A DNA stretch of 64,000 nt from Diphasiastrum complanatum (GCA_029204225.1 CM055095.1:36357078-36421077), one strand, 5' to 3'. Counted from the first letter of the stretch, positions 45,736 to 56,855 are shown. Numbers and translations: made by a program. Notes: generated from the letters alone by a model not told the origin.

Positions 45736-46518
45736 AGAAAATTCAATATGCAAAATTGTAAAGGCATAGATACTCCCATGGAGCAACATGTAAAAGATCC
45801 TATTAAAGGTGATGAAAGATCCTTCGAGGACATCACACTTTATAGGAGTCTTATAGGCTCTTTAATTTGGCTTACTATCACTAGACCCGATTTGAGCTAT
45901 TGTGTGCACAAATTGAGTCAATTTATGCAAGATCCCAAGATCCAACATTGGAAGATGGCCAAGAGAGTTCTAAGATATGTATCTTCTACTCAAGATTATG
46001 GTTTATTGTACAAAAATGAAGATCTAACCATTGTTGGCTATTCGAATTCCGATTTTGCAAGTGATAAAATGGATCGAAAGTCCATTAATGCATATACTAT
46101 CTTTCTTGGAGGCAATCTTGTGTCTTGGCTTTCAAAGAAGCAAGATACCATATCCCTATCATCTTGTGAGGCCTAGTACAAAGCACTCACTACAACAACT
46201 AAAGAGGTGCTTTGGATCAAGAGGTTAATCATGGAGCTAAAGTGCATCAAAGAGGATGATCTTCCCTTGATCAAATGTGACAACATATCGGCACAAGCTC
46301 TTGCAAACAATCCTATTTTTCATGCAAGAAGCAAGCATATAGAAGTGGCACACCATTTTGTAAGGGAAAAGCTCATTGGAGGTGAAATCAACTTAGAACA
46401 TGTCGACACATCTTCATCTATTGCTGATTTTCTCACAAATCCACTTTGCAAAAGTGCCTTCTCAAAGCATAGGTCTAATCTTGGTCTTATATTAAGATTG
46501 ATGCTTGATCCACATTAG
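45730..46518 (+). pseudogene. C4 RNase H
   Basis: The frame gives CKGIDTPM, YRSLIGSLIWLTITRPDLSY and VGYSNSDFASD, where the usual D follows GYS as N-S-D. A TAG at 46174-46176 interrupts CEA-YKALT; it then continues LIKCDNISAQALANNP, HARSKHIEVAHHFVRE and DFLTNPL to the TAG at 46516. The same TAG exists in C5. Confidence 0.9.
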
Positions 46519-46533
46519 ATACATTTTTAGGAG

Positions 46534-47145
46534 TGTCAAAATATTGGAAAAATCTATCTAATGTTGTGAGTAGGGGTCCTAAAAATGCCAAAGATGAATT
46601 AAGCTCTTTTGGCCTAGTAAAGACCCATCTTAGAATAAAATATTCAAGATAGGTAGAAGTAGAAACTCAAGCTACCATGGGAATTGCCATTTGTACTTTA
46701 CATGCCACATTTAATGCATGAAAAGACTAGGTGGCACAATTAGACATGGTGAGGTGGCTTGAATAAGTCTAGATAGCTTGAGAGGTGGATCCACAACTCC
46801 AATTCAACTCAAAGTAGGAGGAGAGTCCATGGATCTATATATATATGTGATGTACTCTCATTGAGAAGATGATGAAATTTGTGTGTAATGCAAATTTGGA
46901 GACAAGCTCTTTGTGCCCTCTCTAGCCGAGTTTTGTACTTTCTATTTTCTCTCTCTAGCCGAGTTGAGGTATTTATTATGTTTAGTCTTATGTTTTGTTG
47001 ACAGATCTTGCTTGTAACACAATAATATTTCATGTATGATCAGCTTTCCTATTGACAACCAATGCTAGTCTGATCTTTATGGTATTATTGGGCTTAGAAG
47101 ATCAAAAGTACATGTGTAGGGCGTCCCACACATGTGATTTCAGCA
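46534..47145 (+). repeat. C4 3' LTR
   Basis: 612 bp, TGTCAAAATATTGG to GTGATTTCAGCA, nearly identical to the 5' LTR over most of its length. The polypurine tract is weak (TTTTTAGGAG). Confidence 0.95.
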
Positions 47146-47361
47146 CGACTGAGTTACTGAAAGAGAAATCTGAGTATGAAAAAATTATTGCGACAAGGTA
47201 CCCCCCTAGCCCAAAAAAGGTTCGTCCCCAAACATACACCCAAGATGACCAAATGCGTGTTCTTCTCGCTAAGGTGGATATATCTAAAGACAATGGTAAT
47301 GAGTCTTATAGCATAAGCGATGTATTTGACAATTTTGAAAAAAAATTCTTTTTCAACAGTT
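47146..47361 (+). pseudogene. G2 pol remainder after C4
   Basis: The reading resumes with ELLKEKSEYEK, continuing ITYPMT from 41195 exactly as gypsy RT runs into its connection (TYPLTELLKK in many elements). After about 15 residues the text (YTQDDQMRVLLAKVD) no longer matches RNase H, so a deletion or rearrangement has removed the rest of pol. The frame stops at 47359-47361. Confidence 0.7.
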
Positions 47362-47689
47362 GACGTACCATGATCGTCATTGTTGGTTGGTGTCAGATAG
47401 AGATTTAAACCTTTATCATTTATGTAAATGACCGGATGTGTTAAAAAAGAATAAAAAAAAAAATACTGAATCAGAGAGTAGGATTGAAGTACAGAATGAA
47501 TTTTCTGATAACAAGATTGATGTTGGGTAGACGATATGATGACAAGCTACACCCTTATCCTTGATCTTACCTATGGGATAAGGAAAAACATGAAGTTTAT
47601 GTTTATTCACTTGTTCATTTTTCTACTTTGCTAATCTTGTTGTTTCGTGAATTTTTTCTCTATTCTGTATGTTATGAAAAAAAAAAATC
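47362..47689. other. Non-coding, nothing recognised
   Basis: Short frames and A-rich runs; leads into the low-complexity tract. Confidence 0.4.
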
Positions 47690-48480
47690 ATCCGCTGAAA
47701 TTACAGCTATTTAGAAATTTTTCACAGCTTCTGGACGTTTTCGAATCTCTCAAATTTTTTGAGTTTTTCAAAACTTTTTCGAACTTTTCGAGATTTTTTG
47801 AGACTTCTGCAAATTTTTTTGAGAGCCTCAAATTTTTTGAGACTTTCGTGAATTTTTTGAGATTTTCGCAAATTTTTCCAGATCCTCAAATTTTTCAAGA
47901 TTTTTGGGTTTTCGACTCTATTTGCACTTTTTCGAGATTTTTCACCATTTTCGCGAATTTTTCGAGTATTGTCAAAATTTCCAATCTTAAAATCTTTTGA
48001 ATTTTATTGCGAATTTTTGTAATTTTCGAGAATTTTTAGAGTTTTCTACAATTTTTCAAGACTTTCGCGATTTTCATGAATTTTTCGAGATTTTTGGGTT
48101 TCTCGAATTTTTTGAGTTTTCGAGTATTTTCGCAAATTTTTCGAGTATTTTCGAGTGGTTTCAAATTATTTTCGAGGCGTTTCGAGATCAATTCGAGTGG
48201 TTCCGAGATTTTTCTGAATTTTTGAAACTATTCGAGATTTTTTTGAGGCGAAAATTTCTGAATTTTTCAAGTAATTTTTGAGATTTTTCGAGTGGTTCCG
48301 ATATTTTTCCGAATTTTTGAGACAATTCGAGAAATTTTTGAGGCGAGTATTTCTGAGTTTTTTCGAGTAATTTTTGAGTGTTTTTCGAGGGTTTTTCAAA
48401 TTTTTCGAGATTTATTCAACTTTTTGAATTTTTCACCTTTTTCAATTTTTTAAGGTTTTGGTATTTTTCGAGTTTCAATT
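47690..48480. repeat. Degenerate TTTTTCGAG-type low-complexity tract
   Basis: About 790 bp made of variants of AATTTTTCGAGATTTTC and TTTTTGAGTTTTCG. The unit drifts between about 14 and 25 bases with no fixed period. Both strands stay open for long distances as a result: plus frames read Phe-rich with Ser/Asn/Glu, minus frames Lys/Asn-rich. I regard those ORFs as by-products. Confidence 0.85.
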
Positions 48481-48621
48481 CAGTTGAGATACCGTGAATC
48501 ATATTTTTTTTTGAAAAAATTAAAATTTTGAATTGATAAAATATACTACATGTTATTAACACCACTACATTGTCCCAACTAACTTCTAAAGCAACACGAG
48601 GAATCTTGTTCACTAGGACAT

Positions 48622-49517
48622 GACTACTAGAGGAGATGAAACGTTTGTTAATCATAAACCTAAGAAGCCAAGTGAGGCAATGGCTGTAATACTTTTTAAA
48701 GAACGAGAACGACACACCCAAGAAATCCACAACTTGAAGCAAGAACTCAAAAATGTGAAAACCTCCGAATCAGAGCTACCAATGAGTTGAGCAGTGCCAA
48801 TAAGGAACGAGACTCTTGGAAGCGGAAGTACACTGAACTCAAGGAGACTAGTGACCGAAAACATATCAGCCACATGGAGGAGTACAAAGACAAGAAAAAA
48901 TCATAGCCAACACCAAAGTGGAACTAGCTGCAACCAAAACTACCACAGCTACGCTAGCCAGGCAGTTGTATGAGTATCAGAGACAAAAGACAACAAAGGG
49001 ACCAATCAGACCACAGAGTTCTCGTGACCCTCTACTCACATATCTAGTGAACCGAAAGGAGATTCTATCAGACAACCTGTTCTACAAAAAATTTGACGCG
49101 TATGGTTTGTATCTGCCTCCCATGGAATTTCTACTGGACAATCAGGTCTTTGAGTTGCGGCCATCCACTAGTTCTCAGCTCAGATTCAAATGGCCACTCA
49201 TCCCAAGTAACTTTGAAAACTACAAAGACTCCTGTAAAAGTTTATGTAGATTCTCGATTATTGTCGCACACTACAAAGATGACATCATCAAACTGGCCGG
49301 TCACTATTCCTACTGCCTACAGAGATGGTTACTACAACCTTGGGGTCCTAAGTCAAAACCCACCAAAGTTCACCTTGCTAAATGGTGGTACAACCCTAAT
49401 GAGCCAATGGAACTAGGAGCTAACCTAGTACTATACTTACAGGTATGTGATAAGTCTTCCAAGGAACGCAACTTTAAGTTCTTGGAAGGCGCCGACCCAA
49501 CTTGTAGATGTGCCTGA
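48622..49517 (+). pseudogene. Orphan ORF: coiled coil plus unknown domain
   Basis: From about 48622 the frame reads KPKKPSEAMAVILFKERER and HNLKQELKNVKTSESEL, clearly coiled-coil in character. After one shift near 48775 it goes on with RDSWKRKYTELKETSDRK and then VELAATKTTTATLARQLYEY. From about residue 30 of the long open frame (48918-49517, 199 codons) a globular part follows: LTYLVNRKEILSDNLFYKKF, FKWPLIPSNFENYKDS, LAGHYSYCLQRWLLQPWG and HLAKWWYNPNEPMELGANL. I do not recognise it. By position it could be the extra 3' ORF of G2 or an ORFX-like protein. Confidence 0.45.
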
Positions 49518-49759
49518 AGTAGACCCCAATACGAATAGAAATGTGCAAGAATGCACTATAAACACCCACCTCACTATTATGCACCACATACTAGACACAA
49601 TGCTGCAAGTCTCAGTTTTCCATGCATACATTTTCATTGCATCTCTACATAATTTTGAGTTGCATTGGGCATTTGCTAAATATTCCTATTGGGAAGATTG
49701 AGAGAGAAAAATTAGAAATAGAAACAGTACAGCGGGTGGGGAGTGACTCCATTACCCAA
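49518..49759. other. Junction, nothing recognised
   Basis: Transition from the orphan ORF to the copia tail; only short frames. Confidence 0.4.
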
Positions 49760-49939
49760 TGGATAAAACATGGTTAAGCAAGCAGATAAAGAATTCAAGC
49801 AATCATGTTTTTCATGTCTCATCAAGGGAGTGTGTGGCTGATATCTTCACCAAAGCATTAGGAAAGGACTTTTTAATTAAGCATAGAACTCATCTTGGAG
49901 TAGTATCAAAATCTATACTAAAACTAGTTGAAGAGGGAA
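49760..49939 (+). pseudogene. Copia C6 RNase H tail
   Basis: The frame reads NHVFHVSSRECVADIFTKAL and FLIKHRTHLGVV, the end of copia RNase H, and runs to a polypurine tract (GAAGAGGGAA) just before an LTR. Nothing upstream of it belongs to the element. The family differs from C1, C3 and C4 in wording. Confidence 0.8.
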
Positions 49940-50475
49940 TGTGAAAAATTCAACTAGTTAAGTTGAGTTAAATTGGCAATTTTGAGGACAACATAAAATT
50001 TCAACTTAGAGATAGATTTTTTTATGTCAATAAGGCCTTAAAATAGTGTTTTTACTATTTTTGACAAGTAGTGAACTTGACAAGGTCATATTTGGACCTA
50101 TCCTAATTGGTTAGATTAGATATATTGCATCTAGTCAAGTTAAACTGGATTTTTGGTGAAGTACCTAGAAGTTACCATTTTAGGGAAAGTGGCCAAGTGA
50201 CATTATGGCTGTTATAAATAGTTGTACCTATGTGGAGAATAAATCTTGGTGTTCTCATTTTGTATGGAGAACTTTTCTCTTTTGATTCTATGTCCATCTC
50301 TTTCATATTTCTCATGATATCTTGAGTTCTAATGTGTAGAATGTAATTTTTCTTCTTGTATTTTAATCCACACATGTGAATAATGATGTACTACTGCTAT
50401 TGTATGGACAAGGATAGTATTATATTGGATATTAGTGATTTTGATCATATCTTCACGTATTTTCAAGTTCTAACA
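49940..50475 (+). repeat. C6 3' LTR
   Basis: 536 bp, TGTGAAAAATTC to AAGTTCTAACA, with a plausible TATA box (TTATAAATAG, 50212-50221). The left boundary is fixed by the polypurine tract. No target duplication can be checked because the left end of the element is missing. Confidence 0.75.
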
Positions 50476-50954
50476 TGATAGATGCATGAATTGATTCTAG
50501 ATCCTTTTTATAGTTTTTAAGCCTTTTAAGTATGTTTGACGCCTTTTCCACTTTTTTGAGTGCTTTTCGTCTTTCTCCATTTCCTTCACTAACAGTCCGT
50601 AACATCCATCCACCAACATGACTTCCTCTTCCTCTACTGACAAAACTAGCATGAAACAGGTCATCACACGAGAGGTGCCTTCTGCCACCCATATCCGGGC
50701 CCTGTAGTCTGATGCCTTGATTAAACCTTAGCTTCAGGCTGATGGCCCTCTCCTTGAAGCAATGGGCTTTTACTGGGTGCTATTCTCTTTTGATATCAAC
50801 ATGGATCTCGCACTCCATGCCTATGCCACCTGGGACGAGCCAGTCGCGTTTCCATATCCTATACCAAGATACCACGTAAAGGTACGCATCAATGCTAACT
50901 CCATGGTCACCGTCGTGGCATAGTGTCCAGTGATCGCCAACCCATCTCCCATCG
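50476..50954 (+). pseudogene. ORFX fragment, plus strand
   Basis: After a T-rich leader like that of ORFX in G1, a Met at about 50620 starts MTSSSSTDKTS, then VITREVPSATHI, LLEAMGFYWVLFS, INMDLALHAYATW and VRINANSMVTVV, matching 19694-19400 on the other strand at most positions. Two stops and one or more shifts are present. The match ends at CCCATCG at 50954, where a G2-type LTR begins. It shows that a second G1-type element once stood here in plus orientation. Confidence 0.75.
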
Positions 50955-52615
50955 TATTAGGGATTTTTTACAACAGGGGGTTGGTCTCGCCAAAAAGCCC
51001 CAACAAGGAAAAGGGCCCACACTGCCCTTACGCAAATGACTAGGGTCAATTACCTCTTCCAACCCTGGGGGTCGTCCTAGTCACCCCGTACTCCCCAATC
51101 AATGAGAGATTCCAGGCTCTTAGAAGTATGATTGCTCATATGGGGGCTAGTAACAGAATCATTGGCAAGACTTTCACTGGGAGTTCCTAAAACCAATTCA
51201 AGATGTTGAAACCATACTCTTCTAGGATCATTCGCTGTCACTGTTAGATGCTACAGATGAGTGTACTGGTGGCTCAAATATTGGGGTTTGTGTAAGGGAT
51301 TGTGTTATTTCTACGTATCGAGTGGAGGTGGCATCTGTCATGAGTGCCAATACCCGTCAATCACAAGCTCATATACCTCTAGATAACTATGTTCTCCCCA
51401 GTGCTGAACCCTAATCAAACTGTCACCAGGTAGTAGGTTATGATGGAATTCTGGGGTGTAGAAGTGGTATCATAATATTCCTCTTCTATACATTTGGCAA
51501 ACATCACCGAGTGATGGAAGGAGTTGATACTCAATTCTACTCATATGTAACTGTCCATTTTTTATTTCTGTGGTCTTTTATCAAAGCATTTCCCTTAGAG
51601 ACTGTCCCTAACCTCATGTGTTTGGCGTTATGCTCTCTAGGGTGGTTTTGCACTTGTAGGTCCTCATTTGACGAATATATATTTCTTTAGGGTCTATACA
51701 AGATTCGCTCGTTGATTCTATGTTTTGTGTCAGTGAGGTACAAGTTAAACGTACCGCTCTATTTGATAAGTGGTAGTATTTCGCCATCCGTCAGGTCTAG
51801 ACATTTCCAACAGTGGGTGTGACTAGTGAGACTAAACCAAAGCGACGTATTTCGACCTCATATGGTGGACTGCCCGCTCTTGTGTTTCAAAGAAATCGGG
51901 CCCAGATTTTAAGTTAGCAACTTTATATAACAGAGTAAGGATGTGCTTGCTCAATAATAACCATCAATAACGCATGACAATTGAGTAGTATCAATTGACT
52001 ATTCATCTTCCCTTCAATAGGGAAACGATTTTTCCAAATCATGTCACATACAATGATACCAATGATATAGCTAGCATGCTAATAATGATACGATTCAAAA
52101 ACTTTCAACATGCATATCATCACGTTCTACATACTTCGGCAAAGCTACACGCTTGTTAACTCAAGTGGATTTGAAATAACAAGTACATGTTTCTAAACAT
52201 CAAAGGCCCATACAAGATAGGACAGTCAAATTGTCATTATCGTATTTCTTGCAATTAACAACCTTTCATGCATCACTTTACATCCCTTCATCCTTTAGTC
52301 TAACCGGTTAGTAGTGCTTTATCATGCATAATTAAAAGCATGCACACATAACATCGTAAGCATTCCATTGAGATTACATTCATCATACAGATAGCAATTT
52401 TGAAAAGAAGCATTACCTCAAGTGTGATTGAGAAAAACCAGCTTATCGCAAGAGGTGTCTAATCATGAATGCAGCTTTCTATTGGTAGCTTGTCTTGCTT
52501 TCACCGATTGACATTATGTTGGTATAAACCCTCAGACAGGTAGGTAGAAAGTTGTCTAACAAAAGTCAGTAGCATTATAGGCAATATCGTAGGAACTAAC
52601 AGCGATGGTATCTGT
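50955..52615 (-). repeat. Solo or truncated G2-type LTR, minus strand
   Basis: Reverse complement of 35592-37331 along about 1.66 kb: the block with GGGGTTGGTCTCGCC lies at the left, the ORF remnant in the middle, the TATA box at 51922-51929 and ACAGATACC at the right end (52602-52610). It interrupts the ORFX fragment. No primer site follows on the minus strand. The right end has been replaced by the C3 LTR. Confidence 0.88.
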
Positions 52616-53805
52616 TGTTGGGAATGACAGGAGGGTGTGAGAAACAAAACAACTCGAAAAGAAAACAAACTCGAAACTCAAACGAGAAACAAAATCGAAC
52701 GGAAAGTGTTCGTGCGCAGCTGAATGAGCTTATTACTCTTTCCCGAAGCATGACTACGCCTATCAGAAATGAACAGAACGTTCGTGATAGAATCACGGTC
52801 GATCTGATTACGTAGCCAAACATTAAGCAACAAAACATCAGAAGAATAATTTGTCGTAAACAACTAGACAAATTATTAGTCGTGAATGATTCGCGAAGAG
52901 CTAGACTGAGCTCGACTGATAATCAGTCGCGAATTAGTTGTGAAAGACAAGACTAGATATTAGTCGCCAACAGCTAGACTAATAATAATTCGCTAAGAGC
53001 ATATCACTAGATTGAGCAATAAGAGAGTCAGACAGAATGTCACGAAAAGCATAGCAATATTGACACAAATCTGAATGCAGAACAAAACAGAGTTGTTATC
53101 TGATTAAGTATAGCAAAATACACATGTCAATAATGTTGTGGAGCACAAGACAATAGCGGACGAAACAGTGTACTCTACAAAGCTAATTCAATCTCTAAAA
53201 GAAATGAACCTGTTACTAACAATACAAAAGAATCAATGCGCAAGGCATCTACTTCGTCTATCTCTGATAAGTTTTTGATGCTATTATGTTACACTGAATA
53301 TGCAAATGGTATTCAATATATACACAATTTTATAGGTGTGCAGATGAAGAAAGTACAAAGTGGATGTGTTGTCTGTAGGAGATCATGGGTGGCTGCTGTC
53401 GTTGTCAAATCTGTTAGCACAGTTGCATGGAATGAGCGTGAGAAGGCCGCGACGTCAGCCTTTGCTGAAATGAACGTTGGTGAAGATGCAAAAAGTGTGA
53501 CACTCTGACAAATACCTTAGGATTTGATTTACAGGGTGCTTTCACTTTTCCTAGAGCACCTTCAACATTTTGTAAGGCAGTGTCACCTTTTTTGCTTGTC
53601 ACAAATCACGTGAAAAAACACAGTGTCGCATTTTTCGTCTTTTTTGCTCGTGAAAAATTACTTGTATTTATGCCGACAGTCGAGTTTTTTGCCTATCTTA
53701 TTTTACATGTAAATATGCAGACTGTGCGACAATATGAAAAAAAATACAACATGAATAGATCAGACTAAAATAGGATTTAAGAGAGCAGAAGAGATAAATC
53801 CAACA
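52616..53805 (-). repeat. Copia C3 3' LTR
   Basis: About 1190 bp from TGTTGGGAATG to AAATCCAACA on the plus strand, with short inverted ends TGTTGG/CCAACA. On the minus strand a polypurine tract (AGATTAAGAGGAGGG, complement of 53806-53820) precedes it. A TATA-like TATATATTG lies at about 53313-53322 in complement. The matching 5' LTR is missing. Confidence 0.75.
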
Positions 53806-53820
53806 CCCTCCTCTTAATCT
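53806..53820 (-). promoter_or_regulatory. C3 polypurine tract
   Basis: Minus-strand AGATTAAGAGGAGGG directly before the LTR start TGTTGGATTT. Confidence 0.75.
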
Positions 53821-54610
53821 AGATCCGTGAATGCCTTGCTCGTCAGACTGAGCAATGCACAAAATTTGTTGTGTGCATTAACACTTAATGCCTTTGTGAA
53901 TATATTTGCAACCATGTCCTACGTTCTACAGTACGTTAAGCTCATCTCCTTGTTATAAACCTTGCCCTTGATGTAGTGATATCTGATTTCAATGTGCTTA
54001 CTCCTAGAGTGAAATCTAGGGTTGGCCGATAAGGCAATAGCACTCTGATTATCACAGAATAAAATTGTGGGGTTGTACTAGTACAAATTAATGTCTGCCA
54101 ATAAATTTCTCAACCAGAATGATTTCTTAATAGATTGAGAAGCAGCAATGAATTCTACTTCTGTAGAAGAAAGTGCGATAGAGGATTGCTTACGACTGTT
54201 CCATGAGATAGGACCGCCATTGAAGAAGAATGTAAATCCAAATGTGGACTTACGATTGTCTACATCTCCTCCCCAGCTTGCACCAGAATATCCACTGAGC
54301 TGATGAAGATTGTCGTTGTTGACATCTCCATAGCAGATGCACTGGTCCATGGTAGTTCGAATATATCTCATGACTCTTATGAGAGCCTTCCAATGGGTAA
54401 TGTCAGGATTAGTCATATATTGGCTGAGTGAGCTTACTGTAAAAGAGATATTTGGCCTTGTACAAACCATTGCGTACATGAGAGATCCAAGTATCGATCG
54501 ATAAGGATACTCTCTCATTTGCTCCTCTTTCTGCTTGGTCTGGGGACATTGGTTCTTTGACAAATGCAGGCATGGATCCATCGGTGAGTGAGCTAATTTA
54601 CAATTCATTA
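53821..54610 (-). pseudogene. C3 RNase H
   Basis: From 54608: MNCKLAHSPMDP, YRSILGSLMYAMVCTRPNIS, SGYSGASWGGDVDNRKST and SIALSSTEVEFIAAS. The usual GYSDADW has become GYSGASW, so the first catalytic Asp is lost. 176 codons are open. The last part (53850-54070) still shows the HIEIRYH-type tail in pieces. Confidence 0.88.
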
Positions 54611-55350
54611 GATTGTATCTGTTAAGAACATTGTGAAGATGTCTTTGTTGAGTGATGTAAATCAGTCATCTTGCTCTGTCTCTGTGGATCTGAATGCCCA
54701 AAAAAAAGTGAGCTTCGTCCAGATCAGTCATGTCGAACTCTAAAAATAGCATCTGCTTAGAATCTTTGACCCTTGATATTGTTGCTAAAGAGCAATGTAT
54801 CATCCACATATAAGGTGATGATAATGAAGGATTGCTATATTGACTTGGAATAGACGTTGCAATTAGCAGTAATTGGTTGGAATCCTTGTTCGATGAGGAA
54901 TGTGTTGATCCTCTGAAACCAAGCTCTGGCAGATTGTTTCAAGTCGTAAAGTGCTTTGTGGAGTTTATAGACATGATTCTTCATACCTTCCAAAATGTAT
55001 CCTTCGGGCTGGATCATGTAGATGTCTTCTTGTATAACTCCTTTCAGATAGGCTGTTTGCACATCAAGTTGATGTACTTCGAGGTCGGCAGCTGCAGCAT
55101 AAGATAGGAGGGCTCATATCGACGAATGCTTGACTACTGGACTGAAAGTCTCATTGTAGTCGATGTTGGGGATCTGAGTGAATCATTGAGCTACTAGTCT
55201 TGCCTTCCTTCGGTCAATTACTCCATTGGCATTGTATTTGATCTTGAAGATCCATTTTCAATCAATGATATTGCAGCCAATAAGAGCTTTAACTAATGAC
55301 CATGTCTGGTTCTTGATTAGAGAGAAATACTCTCTGTCTGTAGCTTATCT
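54611..55350 (-). pseudogene. C3 reverse transcriptase
   Basis: The frame 54835-55062 carries MQTAYLKGVIQEDIYMIQPEGY and KALYDLKQSARAWFQR; YVDD is at 54799-54810 in complement. Upstream (to 55350) the KYKARLVA-type region is readable with stops. The palm is spread over at least three frames. Confidence 0.85.
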
Positions 55351-56416
55351 CTAGAGATCAGAGTCTGGTTGGCTATGTGCCTCTTCGACTGGCGTCGGTT
55401 TTTGTATCAAGAGACATGCAAACTCAGGAGTATACCTTGTGGGCTTTGTGTGCACTCGGCTTGATCTTCTAGGAGAATTCGACTGACGAACCATTCTTGG
55501 AACTTGTTGCTGGGTAGCAGCAACGTCTTCGTCTAATTCGCTATTAAGAAGTAGGTCAACAATGGACACGCCTAAGCCAGAAGCTCAAACAGTCGTGTCA
55601 ATGGCAGGTGATGAAGGTTCTCCTAGAGCAATATCCTTGCCTTTGATGTCGACGAACTGATCCTCGATAAAGACTGTATCCCAACTATATAAGATTTGTT
55701 GGGTATCAGGATCATACAGCTTGTATGTATTATCAGATGAAGTATATCCAATCAGGACAAGGGTAAGCACGCCGAGGAAAGTACTTCTTCTTATGCTTTC
55801 ATCACATCATTTGAAGAGCCTTCAAATGTTAGTGAAGCAGTCTTGAGACCTTGGAAATCCAACTTCTTCCTCGTGTCTTTTGGAATCTGCGCATAGGCAA
55901 TGCATCCAAACACTCTTAGGTTCTTCACAGAAGGCTTAGAGCCTGTCCACACCTCGTGGGGTGTCTTGCCTGAGAGGGCCTTGGTCGAACATCTGTTCTG
56001 GATGTAAGTTGTAGTGGAGACAGCTTTGGCCCAGAGTCTCTTGGGCAGTGGTGCATGCACTAACATACATTTGGCTGATTCAACCAGGGTACGGTTTTTT
56101 CTCTCGGCTAAGCCATTAGACTGAGGACTATAAGGAGTAATGAATTGCTACTCAATGTCTTGGCTTTGGCAGTACTTCTTAAACTCGATAGATATATATT
56201 CTCCACCATTGTCTGATCTTAGAGCCTTGATCGTCCTTCTAGTCTCCTTTTCTACACATTCCTTGAAGATTCTGAAGTAGTTGAAGGCTTATGATTTCGT
56301 TTTATAAAGTACACCATAGTCTTTCTAGAGAATTCATCAATTAAAGTTATAAAATACTTTGCATCCTTCAGCAAAGGATTTTTCATCGGGCCACAAATGT
56401 CTGAATATACGGTTTC
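55351..56416 (-). pseudogene. C3 integrase, partial
   Basis: It begins at once with ETVYSDICGPM, then FITLIDEFSRKTMVYF (first core Asp), ENIYLSSL-type text with broken second Asp and Glu regions, and LRVFGCIAYAQIPKDTRKKLD. The C-terminus (GYTSSDNTYKLYDP) and an RSSRVHTKPTRYTPEF linker follow to 55351. The zinc-binding N-terminus is missing. Confidence 0.85.
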
Positions 56417-56645
56417 TTAGTCTGTTTCTATAAAATTGCCTTCCTCTATATTAGGAAGGACTTTTACTCTTTTTTGATCATATAAAATAAGATCTGCATC
56501 CTGAACAACTTGAAAGGCTGTTAAGACATGAGCAGCTTCCTTTTGAGGGCCCTCGATTGCAGATGCAACTCTTACACCGTACTGGGCATAAGTTCTGATC
56601 AACTCTTGCCGAAATCTATATACATCATCAGGAGTATACGACTCG
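56417..56645 (-). pseudogene. Possible last exon of the Ulp1-like gene
   Basis: An open frame reading SYTPDDVYRFRQELIRTYAQ, then a region with EGPQKEAAHVL and VVQDADLILYDQKRVK up to a TAA at 56417. C48 proteins often end with a (F/W)xPxDxxxLRxxI segment, which the start resembles. The acceptor (ACTCTCGAG) is only fair. The stop is followed directly by copia integrase text. Confidence 0.4.
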
Positions 56646-56789
56646 AGAGTGAATTGTCATCACAAAACACGAGAATCAACAAATTACAAACAATGACAGT
56701 AAAAAAATATGAATCAGAATGAAATGAACTACAAATGAACAGAATATTACTTTTTTAATATCTACATCCACTTGTAATTTTTATACCAT

Positions 56790-56855
56790 TCAAAAAATAG
56801 CTTTGTATTGTACAGGAAACCATGCACAGCTAAAAGCGTCTTTTTGTTGTACACA
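56790..56855 (-). pseudogene. Ulp1-like exon C (catalytic Gln and Cys)
   Basis: After an ATATATGCAG acceptor, in phase 0, the frame reads CVQQKDAFSCAWFPVQY. C48 peptidases have (V)PQQxNxxDCGxF here, so the oxyanion Gln and the nucleophile Cys (56826-56828) are present while the usual DC is SC. A TGA closes the frame after KAIF; one T fewer in a T-run would keep it open to a GT donor. Confidence 0.65.

Larger units (their letters stand above)
41196..47145 (+). mobile_element. Copia C4, complete but decayed, inserted in G2
   Basis: A 5950-bp plus-strand copia: LTRs 41196-41788 and 46534-47145, initiator-tRNA-Met primer site, gag, zinc knuckle, protease, integrase, RT and RNase H. Removing it rejoins G2 as ITYPMT-ELLKE in frame. 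The gag frame is intact, pol has several stops and shifts. Two of its lesions are shared with C5. Confidence 0.93.
53821..56416 (-). mobile_element. Copia C3 internal region, 5' truncated
   Basis: Minus-strand copia relic with partial integrase, RT, RNase H and the 3' LTR. Protease, gag, primer site and 5' LTR are absent: the reading begins inside integrase at 56416 and the DNA upstream is the H3/Ulp1-like gene. Truncation could reflect incomplete insertion or a later deletion. Confidence 0.85.

Noticed and set aside
47647-48399. Phe-rich and Lys/Asn-rich frames on the two strands
   Set aside because: Both arise from the low-complexity tract; composition explains the lack of stops.
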